Source: Torymus aiolomorphi (Eukaryota > Arthropoda > Insecta > Hymenoptera > Torymidae). From it: DNA of 64,000 bases. Positions 11,567-23,445 of the stretch are shown here, piece by piece. A program made the translations under genes and the position numbers. Every line of letters starts with the position of its first letter. Position 1 is the stretch's first letter. Under the pieces are notes generated by a model. The model searched no databases and had not been told where the DNA came from. It worked only from the letters and a program-made list of their open reading frames with translations. The DNA lies in contig CM070874.1 in the NCBI GenBank assembly GCA_036365515.1, positions 244,640,430-244,704,429 of the forward strand, written 5' to 3'.

Positions 11567-11727
11567 TATTATTGACTTAGTCAATTTATATAAGATAAAT
11601 ATGCAATTAAAAACAAAAATTGTTGGTAGTATTATAAGAAAAATTGATGTGTGGTTAAAATACTATCACAAGATTGTTTTCAATTGTTCAACATTTTTCA
11701 TATATATTTATTATATAAAAATACCTC

Positions 11728-11937
11728 CTCCCACCAGGGGAGTGGTGGTAGTGTTTGTTGTGTCTGCCCCATGGTGCCACAATATTCAAAATTCAAAATT
11801 ATGATTTAAACTTAACTCTATGATTTCAAAATTTAAAATTATGATTTAAACTTAACTCTGTGATTTCAAAATTTAAAATATAACTTGAACTTTTAAAATT
11901 TATATAATATTGAACACTATGATTTAAAATTTAACTT
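11728..11937 (+). repeat. Internal partial copy of the terminal repeat
   Basis: From CCTCCCACCAGGGG onward this repeats the inner half of the terminal hairpin and the ATGATTTAAACTTAACTCT units in the same orientation as the left inverted repeat. Its loop side resembles the right-end version more than the left one. The copy is interrupted at 11937 and seems to resume at about 12853. Confidence 0.8.
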
Positions 11938-12716
11938 TTCTTACTCGCCCACCCGAAAGTACGTACTTTCGGACCGCATCTCCGGGCCGAAAGAGAAACT
12001 TTCGCATCCTATTTTAGACCAACCGCGCGCTCTGATTGGCTGCCGAAATTTCCTGACCCGCGGCGCTTCAGCGCCCGCGCGCATGTCCGAGGAAAGATGT
12101 TTGTGCGGTGTGAAGGTTAGACACGTACGAAATAAACAGAGGAAAGTGCACGGGTGACGAGAAAAAAGTTAGTTGAAATAAAAAGTGGTTTTGTTTGATC
12201 GTGGTTATTGTTTTTTCCTCTTGTTTTCTACACGTACTTTCGAGTCGTGTAGAAACAATTAAGTAAACGTATGGACGGGAGCATCCGAGGAAAATATGTT
12301 TGTGCGGTGTGAAGGTTAGACACGTACGAAATAGACAGAGGAAAGTGCACGTGTGACGAGAAAAAAGAGTTAGTTGAAATAAAAAGTGGTGTTGTCTTTT
12401 TTTAATGAATGTGTTTCTGATGCCCGCCCCGACCAGCAAAACCTCGGCTTCGCCTCGGTCTTGCAAATGTCGGGCGGGCATCAGACCATCTGTGCAATAG
12501 CGAAAGTAGCAGACGCACAAAAAACCAGCTCTGTACGCCGGGCCGAAAGAAAACACAGTCGGTAATATCGACCGAGCTACCCAAAGCGGCCGACAGAGGC
12601 ACTACTATCGAGCGGGCCGAAAGAAAAACTAACACTCAAACACAGCTAGCAGACGACAACGCAATTTTATCAATTATTTAACAATTACAAAACGTACTTT
12701 CGGCCGGGGAGTAAGA
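11937..12716. mobile_element. Non-autonomous insertion with TTACTC inverted ends
   Basis: The ends are TTACTCGCCCACCCGAAAGT at the left and a near complement, ACTTTCGGCCGGGGAGTAA, at the right; the CGAAAGTACGT motif recurs inside. It splits a partial Polinton terminal repeat. There is no long credible coding frame. It contains a 103-bp direct repeat and a GC-rich hairpin (12419-12483) with CCTCGGCTTCGCCTCGG at its centre. No target duplication could be fixed. Confidence 0.6.
12087..12389. repeat. 103-bp direct repeat, two copies
   Basis: The units at 12087-12190 and 12286-12389 share GTTTGTGCGGTGTGAAGG, GACACGTACGAAATA and GTTAGTTGAAATAAAAAGTG with few differences. They are separated by about 95 bp and lie inside the TTACTC-ended insertion. 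Confidence 0.85.
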
Positions 12717-12718
12717 AA

Positions 12719-12852
12719 AATAGTATACAATACTTGGACCGGAAATTGGATGCCCTGGCTGTGCGTTATGACGCCCTCGGCTTCGCCTCGGGCGTCGTAC
12801 CACGCACGGCCCGGAAATCCAATTTCCGGCCCACGTATCGTAATATACTATT
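12719..12852. repeat. Palindromic foldback element
   Basis: Arms of about 35 bp (TAGTATA, then CCGGAAATTGGAT, and their complement) enclose a hairpin centred on CCCTCGGCTTCGCCTCGGG. The central hairpin repeats the motif found at 12443-12460 in the neighbouring insertion, so the two are probably related. Confidence 0.75.
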
Positions 12853-12926
12853 ACAATTTAACTCTATAATATTAAACTCTGGCTGCCCCATAGTGGCACA
12901 ATATTCAAAATTTGAAACTATGATTT

Positions 12927-12928
<2 letters not shown>
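12853..12928 (+). repeat. Second fragment of terminal-repeat sequence
   Basis: ACAATTTAACTCTATAATATTAA followed by a damaged hairpin end (GCCCCATAGTGGCACAAT) and an AT-rich unit continues the pattern broken off at 11937. Together the two fragments represent an extra terminal repeat inside the left end. Confidence 0.7.
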
Positions 12929-12981
<53 letters not shown>

Positions 12982-13066
12982 ACACACACACACACACACA
13001 CGCATGCATACGCACACACACACACACACACACGCACGCACGCACACACACACACACCACACACAC

Positions 13067-13156
<90 letters not shown>

Positions 13157-13158
13157 CC
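12929..13158. repeat. (CA)n-(GA)n compound microsatellite
   Basis: An almost uninterrupted CA tract to about 13068 is followed by a long GA tract to about 13150. Low-complexity frames in both directions are artefacts. Confidence 0.95.
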
Positions 13159-14281
13159 GGCAGGATCCCCACAATCTTACCGTAGAGCGCTCGCTGCTTC
13201 AGAGCGCTCACTATACACACAAGTGCCAGACGGCGCAGGGATTCCCAGTCTGACACGGCCCGCTGCTCCGGGAAAACTACACGATCGTGCAATCAGCCAC
13301 GGCTACGAGCTATGACTCCCCACCATCGGTAGTAGTAGTGTGGAGCAGCTGCAGCTTCCTCCTGCGTCGACACACCCACACACACACACAAACACACACG
13401 AGAGAGAGAGAATTTATTTAAATAAAGCAATATTTATTTAAAAAACAATATTTATTAAAAGCAATATTTATTTAAATTTAAAAAATGAACAAATAATATA
13501 AAAACTTACAATTGTCAGGTATCGACTCGTCGATGGGGATGTCTTGAAACTCTTCAAGCGGCATTGATGGTGGTGGTGGTGATAATGGTGGTGAATTAGC
13601 CATTTCGTCTATGATGAGAGAGAGAGGTGTTGCCCCAATAAAATCTTACAGCAGACTGGTGGACAGCAGGGTGCTCTAGCCATCGTTTTTTCAAAAGTTG
13701 GCGAAAACTGATGATAAGCTACAATCTTATTACATTGAGAGTGTGTAGAAACTTGCAGAAAATTGGATTTTGCATTCATATTACACGTGGCGGGGGAAGT
13801 AGGAATTATTTTTCAAATAAATTCTAAAAACATACGATAATAAGAAATGGAACAAAACCCTCGGTTTACTCTTATTACGTCTGGCGAATACTCTAAAATT
13901 CTTTTCTCACGAAAACTTTCAATCTCAGCCGATACCAGAGACATTTGCCTACTATATTATCTAAATAATTTATAAATAATTTGAGAAAAGTTTATATAAG
14001 CACTGTTTCAGCGCTTGTACAGCATTTTACCGAGAAATATTTTAAATTATCATTTTATGTTTCATTATTGTTTATTTATTATAAAACTATGCTGAGGAAG
14101 TGTTTATTTATTAATTATACATAAAAAGTTAATATTAATATACAATTAAATCGACCCAAGTTAGTAGAGAAACATCTGAGTGAGTAGGTTTATTAAAAAA
14201 GCTACGAAAAATAGAATGATAACCACTGCATTAGGACTATCCCACTAGCACGCGTTAAGCTACACCTACTTTATGTGCATT
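13159..14281. other. Mostly non-coding DNA at the left end of the younger Polinton
   Basis: GC-richer sequence to about 13370, a short CA/GA tract at 13376-13410, then AT-rich DNA with TTTATTTAAA repeats. The only possible coding piece is the minus-strand exon at 13510-13603. Confidence 0.4.
13510..13603 (-). CDS. Possible leftward first exon, Pro/acid-rich
   Basis: Read leftward from ATG 13603 the frame gives about 31 residues with a Pro run (LSPPPPSMPLEEF) followed by acidic residues and ends at a GTAAGT donor (13509-13504). No following exon was found on its left, where only repeats lie. It could be the relic of a leftward gene or chance. Confidence 0.25.
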
Positions 14282-15745
14282 GCCTTGAAGTTTTTTCGTT
14301 GGTTGACTCTTATCATAAGTGCAACGAATGAGGTATTGTCGTTTCTATACCAAGCAGCCCATCATAATGGCGAACTGACCAGCCGACATAATGGTCTATT
14401 TATGACTACACACATGTGCCACTTTCTTAACTTATATGTTCCTGATACATGCTGTGAAAAAACTGTAATAAAAATTCATTTATTATGATTTCCAAGTACA
14501 CAAACTCCCCTTTACGTAAACCTCAAGGTAGGATGAGAAAATAGAGAGAGTTTAGTACACTGATCGACGTATTTGTACGGTATTGGTCCGATTTACTACC
14601 GAAAATTACGGTCAGATCGATTCGCGGTATTAGACTTTTTTATAAGGTACCATATCTTCTTTTAAATGAAGATGTTTTGGAACCTCATTGCTTGATCGAT
14701 TTCGTTATCGATACATTGATCAGTCTAATCGATGGTTATATCAGCTCGCAGCATTATACTTTTTTACTACCTACTTTACCCTCTAACCGTTCTGCATATT
14801 TATAACTTTCATTAACCAATTAATTTTGTTATTGATTCGGTATTAGTAAGGTATTGGTACGGATATCTTGAAAATTTACATTCACACTAATTCGCGGTAT
14901 TGGGCTTTATTGTTAGGTGCAACATTCTCTTTTTATTGGTGGTATTTTGGAACCTCACAGATTGATTGATTTCGTTATCGATATATCAATTGAACCAATT
15001 GATAATCATTACAACTACTCAAACTCTTTTCGCTGTTTGTTTCTTATGACAAGTACAATGGGTGATACGTTATCACTTGTATGGCTAGTAGCTCGTCAGA
15101 ATAGCCATCTGATCAGATAGTATAATGCGCTACTTATGACCATTACATATGTGACACCTTCTTAGCTTATATGTTCCTGATACATGCTACGAAAATCTAC
15201 AATAAAAATTAATTTATTGTTATTATCAAACACACAAAACACCCTTCATGTAAACCTCAATACAGGATGAGAAAATAGAGAGAGTTTAGTAAACTGATCA
15301 ACGTATTGGCTCGATATTGGTATGATTTTCCACTGGTAATTATAGTCAGATCGATTCGCGGTATTAGACTTTATTATAAGGTACCATATCTTCTTTTAAA
15401 TGAAGATGTTTTGGAACCTCATTGCTTGATCGATTTCGTTATCGATATATTGATCAGTCTAATCGATGATTATATCCGCTCGCGGTATTATACTTTTTTA
15501 CTATCTACTTTACCCTCTAACCGTTCCGCATATTTATAACGTTCATTAACCAATTAATTTTGTTATTGATTCGCTATTAGTAAGGTATTGGTACAGATAT
15601 CTCGAAAAGTTACATTCAGATTAATTCGCGGTATTGTACTTTATTGTTAAGTACAATATCTTCTTTTTATTGGAGGTATTTTGGAACCTCACAGGTCGAT
15701 CGATTTCGTTATCGATGTATTGATCGACTCAATCAATTTTCGTAT
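14282..15745. repeat. 734-bp tandem repeat, two copies, with internal sub-repeats
   Basis: GTCAGATCGATTCGCGGTAT at 14611 recurs at 15345, a period of 734 bp; matching continues on both sides for the whole length. Inside each unit a shorter, diverged repeat carries TTCGCGGTAT, TTTTGGAACCTCA and GATTTCGTTATCGAT twice. It lies just upstream of the first promoter of the younger Polinton. Short frames inside are not conserved between copies, so it is probably non-coding. Confidence 0.9.
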
Positions 15746-16035
15746 TAGTCAAGAGTAACATAGTTTTTACTACACAATATATTCTTCTACCAGGTGTATT
15801 TTATAATTTTCTTATAAAATATTATTTATAGATTTTCGTTTGCTTTTTGTAATTCTATGTTTCATAAAATATTTTACGAAGCTGTTCCATTATAAAATGC
15901 TGAGTTGTGATTATTCTTGTGTGCTCTTGAAATACTAAAAAGTGTCTATCACTTCAAAAGATGTTATTTTGTAGTGCATTCTTTCATCCCACGCCCTGTC
16001 TCCGATTTACGTGGTTTCAAAGATCTTTTGGCGGG

Positions 16036-16070
16036 TATATAAGCGCCTATGGTACCACGTACATAACAGT
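16036..16070 (+). promoter_or_regulatory. TATA plus initiator of the younger Polinton's first unit
   Basis: TATATAAG at 16036-16043 is followed 32 bases later by the initiator ACAGTCC (A at 16068) and TTCTTCGAAA. The equivalent site in the older Polinton (10745-10780) has the same order and spacing. A 5' untranslated intron probably follows: GTAAGT at 16216 and an acceptor near 16358. Confidence 0.75.
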
Positions 16071-16387
16071 CCATTCTTCGAAATATCATAACTGCACTCT
16101 TCGAAAACGACCAAAGATTAGTTGAATCAGTAGTCTAGTAAGATATATATAAAATACTTATAAAATTTAATTCGAGGCCTCGTAGATTTGAACACCAGCA
16201 TATACATACGTCAAGGTAAGTTTTTAAAGTATTGATATTGTTTCAAGTTAAATTATAAATGAAAAGTATCTTATTAAGCGATTCATATTTTAATAAAATT
16301 ACATGGAAATGATTAGAGTATTTTTACATATTCTTACAATTTAAATAATTTTTCGTAGATACAGATATCACTAACACTTATACTACA

Positions 16388-16962
16388 ATGGATTCACGTG
16401 GAGAATTATTAAGAATTATAAGGGTTATTTATCATATTGCAATCGTAAGACATAACATTATTCGAACATTTTGTGACAATCAATGGCTTAAAAATTTAAA
16501 AACACTTTCTGAAGAAACATTGATTAGAAAACTACGGTTTATTATTAGCCTTTGTTCGTTACGAACAATTTTATACATTTATAAACGCGGTATTTTAAAT
16601 AACAAGAAAACAATCTTTATACTTGCTGAGCACTTCAAATCACGAAATTTACACGATTCACCATTTACTACCGATATGATGCGACAGTACAACCACTTTA
16701 AACATAAGTAAATTTCGAGCTTATTAATATTATTTACTTACTTAAAATAAATATTCAAAATTTTACAGAACTTGATAGTTTTTATAATAATGATGATGGA
16801 GACGATGCGCTCTTCGAGAATATCACGTATGGTACGATAATTCTTTTTATTTTCTATTGACGCCCTATATACTAATCTTATTTAATAATTCGTTTTTCAG
16901 ATAATACAGACAATGCTACAGACGTAATATTTGATCCCGAGGCTGGACCTTCAACTAGCTGA
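16388..16962 (+). CDS. First gene of the younger Polinton, spliced, unknown function
   Basis: The first exon runs from ATG 16388 for about 107 codons (basic, helical, with LSEETLIRKLRF). Probable further exons are 16769-16831 (LDSFYNNDDGDDA) and 16901-16962 (ending GPSTS and TGA). They match the exon order and the acidic second exon of the older element's first gene. The first junction does not keep frame with the obvious donor at 16705, so one indel or another donor must be assumed. There is no recognised domain. Its place behind the left promoter suggests an early function. Confidence 0.55.
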
Positions 16963-17041
16963 TTAAGAGGTACACATAATTAAGCATAAACTAATTTATT
17001 ATCATATACTTATATAATGTTTAATAATATTTTTCGTTTAG

Positions 17042-17308
17042 ATAATACCTATGAGAAACAACCTGTATTGAGTTTGAAGACAAATTCTCATAGTAGAAGT
17101 ACCAACAGAAGCAACAGCAGAAGCCGTAGCAGAAGCAGTAACAGAAGCAGTAGCAGAAGCAGTAGCAGAAGAAATAGCAGAACCAGTAGCAAAAGCAGTA
17201 GTAGTAGTAGTAGTACCAGCAGTATCAGTAGCACTAGCAATAGAAGTACTAGTAGCAGAAGTAGTACGTGTAATTCATCAAACATGCATACTGGTTCGGA
17301 TGAAAACA
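17042..17308 (+). CDS. Ser/Arg-rich exon ahead of POLB
   Basis: An open stretch bounded by a TTTAG acceptor and a GTAAAT donor encodes a run of Ser, Arg and Asn built from AGC/AGT/AGA codons (17090-17270), then a short acidic tail. It may be the N-terminal extension of the polymerase gene or a separate SR-like protein. The phase to the POLB exon at 17377 is off by one. The codon run is a trinucleotide microsatellite, so length may vary between copies. Confidence 0.4.
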
Positions 17309-17376
17309 GTAAATATATTTAATATATTAGTACTTGATAAAATTTTTTATTTGTACATATAGTTAAAAATTTGCAG

Positions 17377-20300
17377 AGCGGAAGAGGAAATGAGCATATC
17401 GCAGAAGAAGAAAATAGAGAAGAAAACGTAGAAGAGCCACACATCGTAATAACAGACGAGGCTACAAGACATTATCGGCGCTTTGGTATTGAAGGTAGGG
17501 AAATGCATGTTCAAATTCGACCACCACCTTCTGGAGTCAATGTTTATGAGTGGCTCGAGAGTGCAATGCAGGAATTGTATGGAAAATTATGTGGTACAGC
17601 AACACCCGAAGATTTTATTGGCGTAACTCTTTCATCAGAAAGATTTCTTCACGGTCCTGCATGGATTTCATTTAGATGCGTGAGTGATTTATCTGCTAAC
17701 GATTTATGGGATAAGCTAGCAAGCGCTGCACAAAGCGCTGATAATTTTGAAATTGATGATACATTATTAGTATCTTGTAGCATTGTATCTGTCCCTGTAG
17801 GTTGTGGTCGCGTAGCTTTAATTCATGAAAGTGTTTTTAAGCGTTCTATATTAAAAATAAAAAACGATGATAATTTATGTTTACCAATATCTTTAGTAGT
17901 TGCATATGTGCATGCGATACGGGGACAAATATGTTCAGGAGTACTTCAAAAAGAGTGGGAAAAAATTAGAAACAGGCGTCAAAAGTATCAAAGTGAATGT
18001 GCACAAAATCTTTTACGCGATGTTGGTGTAATTATACCCGAAGGAGGGTGTGGATTAGATGAAAATCATACATTTCAGACATTTTTTGCTATAATAGGTA
18101 TTGCCATCGTTATCTACTCATTTCAAAGATTTGGACGTAGTGATACACCGTTGTATGACGGTTCAAAATTTGTTCTCGATACGAATAATATAATTAAACA
18201 TACTCTAAGGATTATATATTACGAAGCATCACATCATTATCAGCCAATATTAAATTTGCTTGCTGCTGCCGGTAGTAGAGGTTACTGCATACCATGTAAT
18301 AAAATTTTTACGCGTGAAGAAAATCATAAATGCTCACAAAAATGTAGCAAGTGTTTTCAAAAACCTCCTTGTGATGCTGAAAATGTTAAAATGAACTGTC
18401 GATTTTGTGGTAGAGATTTTTTCGGTAATATTTGTTATAAAAATCATCAAAAACCAAAATCTTTTGACAAAAAACTGTCAGTCTGCCAGAGTATAAGAAT
18501 TTGTACAATGTGTAATAACAGTTAGAGTAAAAGAAGAAAAACATGAGTGTGGAAAAACATTTTGTAAAGTTTGTAATGAAATATTACCTACAGATCATTT
18601 TTGTTACATAAAACCAATTGAACCAAGTAAAATTTTAAAAACTTTATTTTTCTTTTATGATTTTGAGACACAACAACGTGAAAGAGTAGATGGTGATGAC
18701 AAAATTAGAATACATGTACCAAACTTGTGTGTTGTACAACACGTTTGTAGTTTTTGTGATAAAAATACAGACATTTCGACATTGTGTACATATTGTGGTA
18801 TTCGGGAATATGTATTTGATCGTAACTCTGTCAGACAATTTATAGATTTAGTGTTTGCGAAAAGAAGAGCGTTTAAGCAGATTGTTTGTATAGCGCACAA
18901 TGCACAAGGTTTTGATGGACAGTTTATTCTAAAATATATTGTTGAGCGGGATGAGATTCGTGTTAAACCATCTATTATATTAAACGGTACAAAAATAATT
19001 TTAATGGAGCTTATGAATGTTAAATTTTTAGATAGTTTGAATTATATTCATATGCCTCTTAGTGCTTTACCTAAGGCTTATGGTTTAATGTAGATTGAGA
19101 AAGGCACGTTTCCACATTTATTCAACACGCTAGAAAATCAAAATTATATTGGTGAATTACCACCTCTTTCATCCTATTCACCCGATAATATGAGTGTTAT
19201 TGAGAGAAGGAATTTGTTAGAGTGGTATAACGATAAGAAAGAACAGCATTACGTCTTCGATTTTCAGAAAGAAATTTTGAAATATTGTAAACAAGATGTT
19301 AAAATTTTAAGGCTAGCATGTTTGGCTTTCCGAGAAACTTTTTTAAATTGTTCTAAAGTTGATCCTTTTACTGAAGCAGCTACAATTGCATCGTCTTGTC
19401 TTCGTGTGTATAGAAAAAACTTTTTAAAACCAAAAACTATTGGTATTATACCTCAAGGTGGATACAGGCGAGCGAATAACCCATCACTTAAAGCATTATT
19501 ATGGTTAAAATGGATGGAAAAGGTTATGAATTGTGAAATACAACATGCTGATCGTTATGAAAAACGACTTCCGGAGGGACCAATAGTTGATGGTTTTCTA
19601 TCACCTTGTCAAAATAACACTCATAGTAAGGTATAGTATTACAGTTTCACGGGTGCTACTGGCACGGGTGTCCAAGATGTTACCGAATGTTTGGTAGTGG
19701 GTAAGGAAACATTGGATGATAGGTATGAAAGTGTTAAGTCCGGAAATAAGTGGAAATAAGTAGTAATTGGTTTTATGTAGGTTTATTATATAAAATACAA
19801 TAATTTATTACCAATACAATCTGCTGGCTTCTGGTAGATCGATGTCTTGTAATTTCAATTACAATTCTTTTCTATAACGCTAGCTTTTACAAATTTACTA
19901 TAAATAACTTATACGATCTGCTTACTAGACGAGTAAGGCTTACAATTTCAATTTCAATAACTTATAAAATCTGCTTACTAGATGTGTAAGGCTTACGGTT
20001 TCAACTTCTCGATGTCGTAGAGGTACACGGAGTTCGCCAGGTTTCTTGTACGCTGTGACTGACTTGCGCGATGCATTTCGCAGTTTTATTATGCGGTTTA
20101 ATTGGGTTATAGATGATAAGTTGAGATCATCTTTATTAAGAAATTTTCGGTTGCGGCTTATACGCGTAGCATTTAAGTGGTAGCATTGTGAAATGCTGAT
20201 TTGTTAAAAATTTGCACGCCACTGTCTTCTGGAGGTCGATGGCTCTCTACGTCACACGGTCTACGGTACGATGCCTGAGCGAAATGCTGCGTTGCATTCT

Positions 20301-20546
20301 CGCGTTTATATGTCAGGAAATATCTGATGTGAATAAACTTTCAGAATGAAATTTAAATCTATAATACGTCTCCGGACGTAACACCTCCCCCTAGACTGTT
20401 GAATGTCATAGAGATTCAACAATGTTATTATGCATCAGAGATTTCCCGTTACAAAAATTTATTGATAAGTAAATGATAAAATATAATAATACGGGTTATG
20501 AATGATAATAATTATAGTAAAAATAATAATAATAATAAAAATAATG

Positions 20547-20589
<43 letters not shown>

Positions 20590-22697
20590 TAATAATAATA
20601 ACAATAATAATGATAATAATAATAATAACGATAACAATAATACTCGTCAGTTCTACTTTGATTTAGTGGTTATCAGGTTTAAGTTTCAAATGACCCTTTC
20701 AGCATTTTTGAGGTTGTCTGGTCGAACGTTGATTCGACCTATTCATTTTTCTTCCTGATCCTCCTATCTCGGTTCTTATGGGGATTTTGATGTCGGGATG
20801 CAAGTTCTCGATTTTAGCCCTTCCCTATCTGCTGGCATTGGTACTAGTGTTTTCGGGCTTAGTCGTCATTTAACTTGATTATACGAGGTCGGTGACTCGA
20901 TGTCGCACGGACGAAGTGCTGCGTCGCATAAATTCGTATCGAAGTTAATTTTTCAAATAGAATCAAAGGTGCGCATTGTTTAATTTGACAATTATATTTG
21001 GCGTATGCTATTCTTGCTAGCCGTGAAGTTAAAAGTGCATAGTTGTCGAAATTCGCGTATACATTATTCTGTGTCTTGAAAAATCACTGATTTACGTTTT
21101 ATTTAATGAATGTTTAAATGATACGTCTCCGGACGTAACAAAAGAACCTGCAAAATTTCTGAAAAAATTAGATCATATAATTATTATCTTATAGAAAAAT
21201 GGGAGTGTGAATATGAGAAAGAGTGTTTGGAAAATGAAAGTATGAGTCAGTTTTTGTACAACAGGCTAAACTTAAAATGTATGAACCCTTAAATCCTAGA
21301 AATGCTTTCTTTGGTGGTAGAACAGGCAATACAGTTAAAGTTTATGACGCACAGGATAACCAAAAAATTAAATACGTTGATGTTTCTTCACTTTATCTGT
21401 ACATATGTAAACGAGGCAAATACCCTGTTGATCATCCAAAAGTATATGTTGGCGAAGAAGAGTGTCTTCAATTCATTGGTAATATAAATAATATTCATAA
21501 AATCGATGGACTTATTATGTGTACCATATTACCACCACGCAATTTATATCACCCAGTTTTACCTGTAAAAATGCATGGTAAATTAATTTTCCCACTATGT
21601 CGAAAGTGTGTAGAAGATAAAGTGCAAGAAGATTGTATGCACGAAAATGAAGAAGACAGAGTATTTATTGGTACATGGGTATCTGAGGAGGTAAAAAAAG
21701 CTGTTGAAATTGGCTACAGAATTAGAAAAATTTTTGAAATTTGGCAATATAAAATTACGCAATATGATCCTGCTACTGGTCAAGGTGGATTATTTCGAGG
21801 TTACATCGATGAATTTTTTAAACAGAAGACCCATGCATCTGGATTTCCTGCGGAATGTAACAATGATCCAGAGGCAATAGCACAGTATATTCAAGACTTT
21901 GAACGAGCGGAGGGTATAAAACTGGACAAGAGCCAGATAAATCTTAATCCTGGGAAAAGGTCTGTAGCAAAACTTTGTCTTAATTCTTTATGGGGTAAAT
22001 TTAGACAAAGAGAAAATATGCCAAAAACAGAAATAGTGACAGATCCTCAAAGACTTGTAGAAATGTTAACCAACTCTGAAGTCGAAGTTATGGCGTATTT
22101 ACCCGTTAATGATTACACCCTGTACGTCTGCTGGCAATACACTGAAGAAGCAATGGAAACATCACATACTACTAACGCTGTTGTTGCTGCTTATACCACA
22201 GCACAGGCCCGATTGAAACTTTTCAGTTACTTGGAACCCCTAGGAGAACGCGCTTTATATTATGATACAGATTCAATTATTTATGTGAGAAATACAGATA
22301 CACAGGAGTATGAACTACCTACGGGAACACTTTTAGGAGAAATGACAGATGAATTGTCATGTTACGGCATAGGGAGTTATATAACATCTTTCGTATCAGG
22401 GGGCCAAAATTTTATGCTTATAAGGTTAAGAAATCTGACGGCACTGAATCTTGCATATGTAAGGTCAAAGGTATACGGTTAAATTATTCAAACGCTGAGA
22501 AAATAAACTTTGACTCTATACGTGATTTAGTTACCGGTGAGATTCCACCTATATTATTAACGTTCGATTCGATAAGACGTACAAACTTTCATGATGTCGT
22601 AACGCGGGAAGAAAATAAGATATGTAAACCTGTGTATGCAAAGAGACGTTTTATAAATATATCTAAAAGTTACCCTTATGGGTATAAAACACCTTAA
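17377..22697 (+). pseudogene. POLB: Protein-primed DNA polymerase B, broken
   Basis: This enzyme would replicate the element from a terminal protein primer. The N-terminal region (17377-18525) has the conserved DDNLCLPISLVVA segment and a Cys/His-rich zinc array (GYCIPCNKIF, CSKCF, CRFCGRDFFG). The exonuclease follows: FFYDFET near 18655, CIAHNAQGFDGQF near 18890 and YCKQDVKIL near 19285. The polymerase part has DVSSLYLYICK (motif A, with Leu where Pro is usual), KRSVAKLCLNSLWGKF (motif B) and YYDTDSIIY (motif C). Breaks: frameshift near 18520, TAG at 19091, frameshift near 19636, a 1.4-kb insertion at 19732-21140, frameshifts near 21270 and 22410. Family assignment is firm; activity is ruled out. 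Confidence 0.92.
19732..21140. mobile_element. 1.4-kb non-autonomous insertion in POLB
   Basis: It starts TGTTAAGTCCGGA and ends TCCGGACGTAACA and is flanked by AAAG on both sides (19728-19731 and 21141-21144). A third copy of the end motif (CGTCTCCGGACGTAACA) lies inside at about 20364-20382, as though the left 650 bp were one LTR-like unit. An (AAT)n-rich tract (20510-20640) gives a spurious Asn-rich frame. TG...CA termini and the 4-bp duplication suggest an LTR-type derivative, but no coding region or primer site is seen. Confidence 0.65.
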
Positions 22698-22736
22698 ATA
22701 AAGATTATTTAGTTTAGTATATCTGTGACAACCAAG

Positions 22737-23250
22737 ATGTTGAGAAGCCTGTCCAAAAGAATGGAGTACATTGTTCACATGCAGGGGTTTAAACAATCTA
22801 CAGATGATTATGTCCTTAAGAAGCTTGCTATATTACCTCTGGAAAAAGACTCTGAACCTCTAGTACTTTTGTTTCGAGAACCATATAATTGGCGTCGACT
22901 TACGGATAGACAAAAAAAAAGAAAATACGTAGCTGAAACAATACCATCACGGGCTTTCATGGAAGTCTGGTGAAATTCCTTATGCGAATATAGGCAAGAT
23001 TCTTCGAGAAGGGTTACATGATGCTAAGAAAGTTTTCGTCAGAGGTCAGATTAGAAAGGAATGGTTGAAACGTTTTAAATTTAATGTCATCGATATTTAC
23101 GATTTAGGTTACTCACAAGCTGTACAATCAAAAAAAATTGTAACTATTTGTATTAATCATAATGGTTATTATAAAAAAAATTGTGCACTTCATAACACTA
23201 AACTTATGAGAAAATATTATTTCGAAAATATTTGTGTGAATTATGAATAA
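22737..23250 (+). pseudogene. Unknown Polinton protein, first paralogue
   Basis: From ATG 22737 the frame begins with YIVHMQGFK and continues with REPYNWRRL; it breaks near 22970. Homology resumes in another frame (KKVFVRGQIRKEWLKRF, then Cys/His residues to 23250). The same plan, IV-x-x-QG-x-K at the start and (V/I)(F/Y)VRG in the middle, occurs in the gene at 29735-30412, so these are paralogues. The family recurs in arthropod Polinton-like elements in my recollection, but I cannot name a function. It lies between POLB and the ATPase promoter. Confidence 0.55.
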
Positions 23251-23445
23251 TTTCATATTGTTAAATAGCATAAGTGAATTAATTGTATTCATGTGTCAAA
23301 ACATTTGTAAATACTTAATAAAACGCTTATGCTTCAATCAAAACTGTTTGTTTCTCAATTAATCTTATTTCAATGTAATAAACCTAACAAAAAAAATAAA
23401 TTTTGCTAAAGCGGTGGTGGTGAAAGGCTCAAGAAGTGTATTAAA

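Noticed and set aside
12905..13292. Frames rich in Cys-Val or Ser-Leu
   Set aside because: Translation of (CA)n and (GA)n tracts only.
17088..17285. Leu-rich minus-strand frame
   Set aside because: Antisense of the Ser/Arg-rich AGC/AGT/AGA run.
20498..20758. Asn-rich frame of 86 codons
   Set aside because: Translation of an (AAT)n-type tract inside a non-coding insertion.
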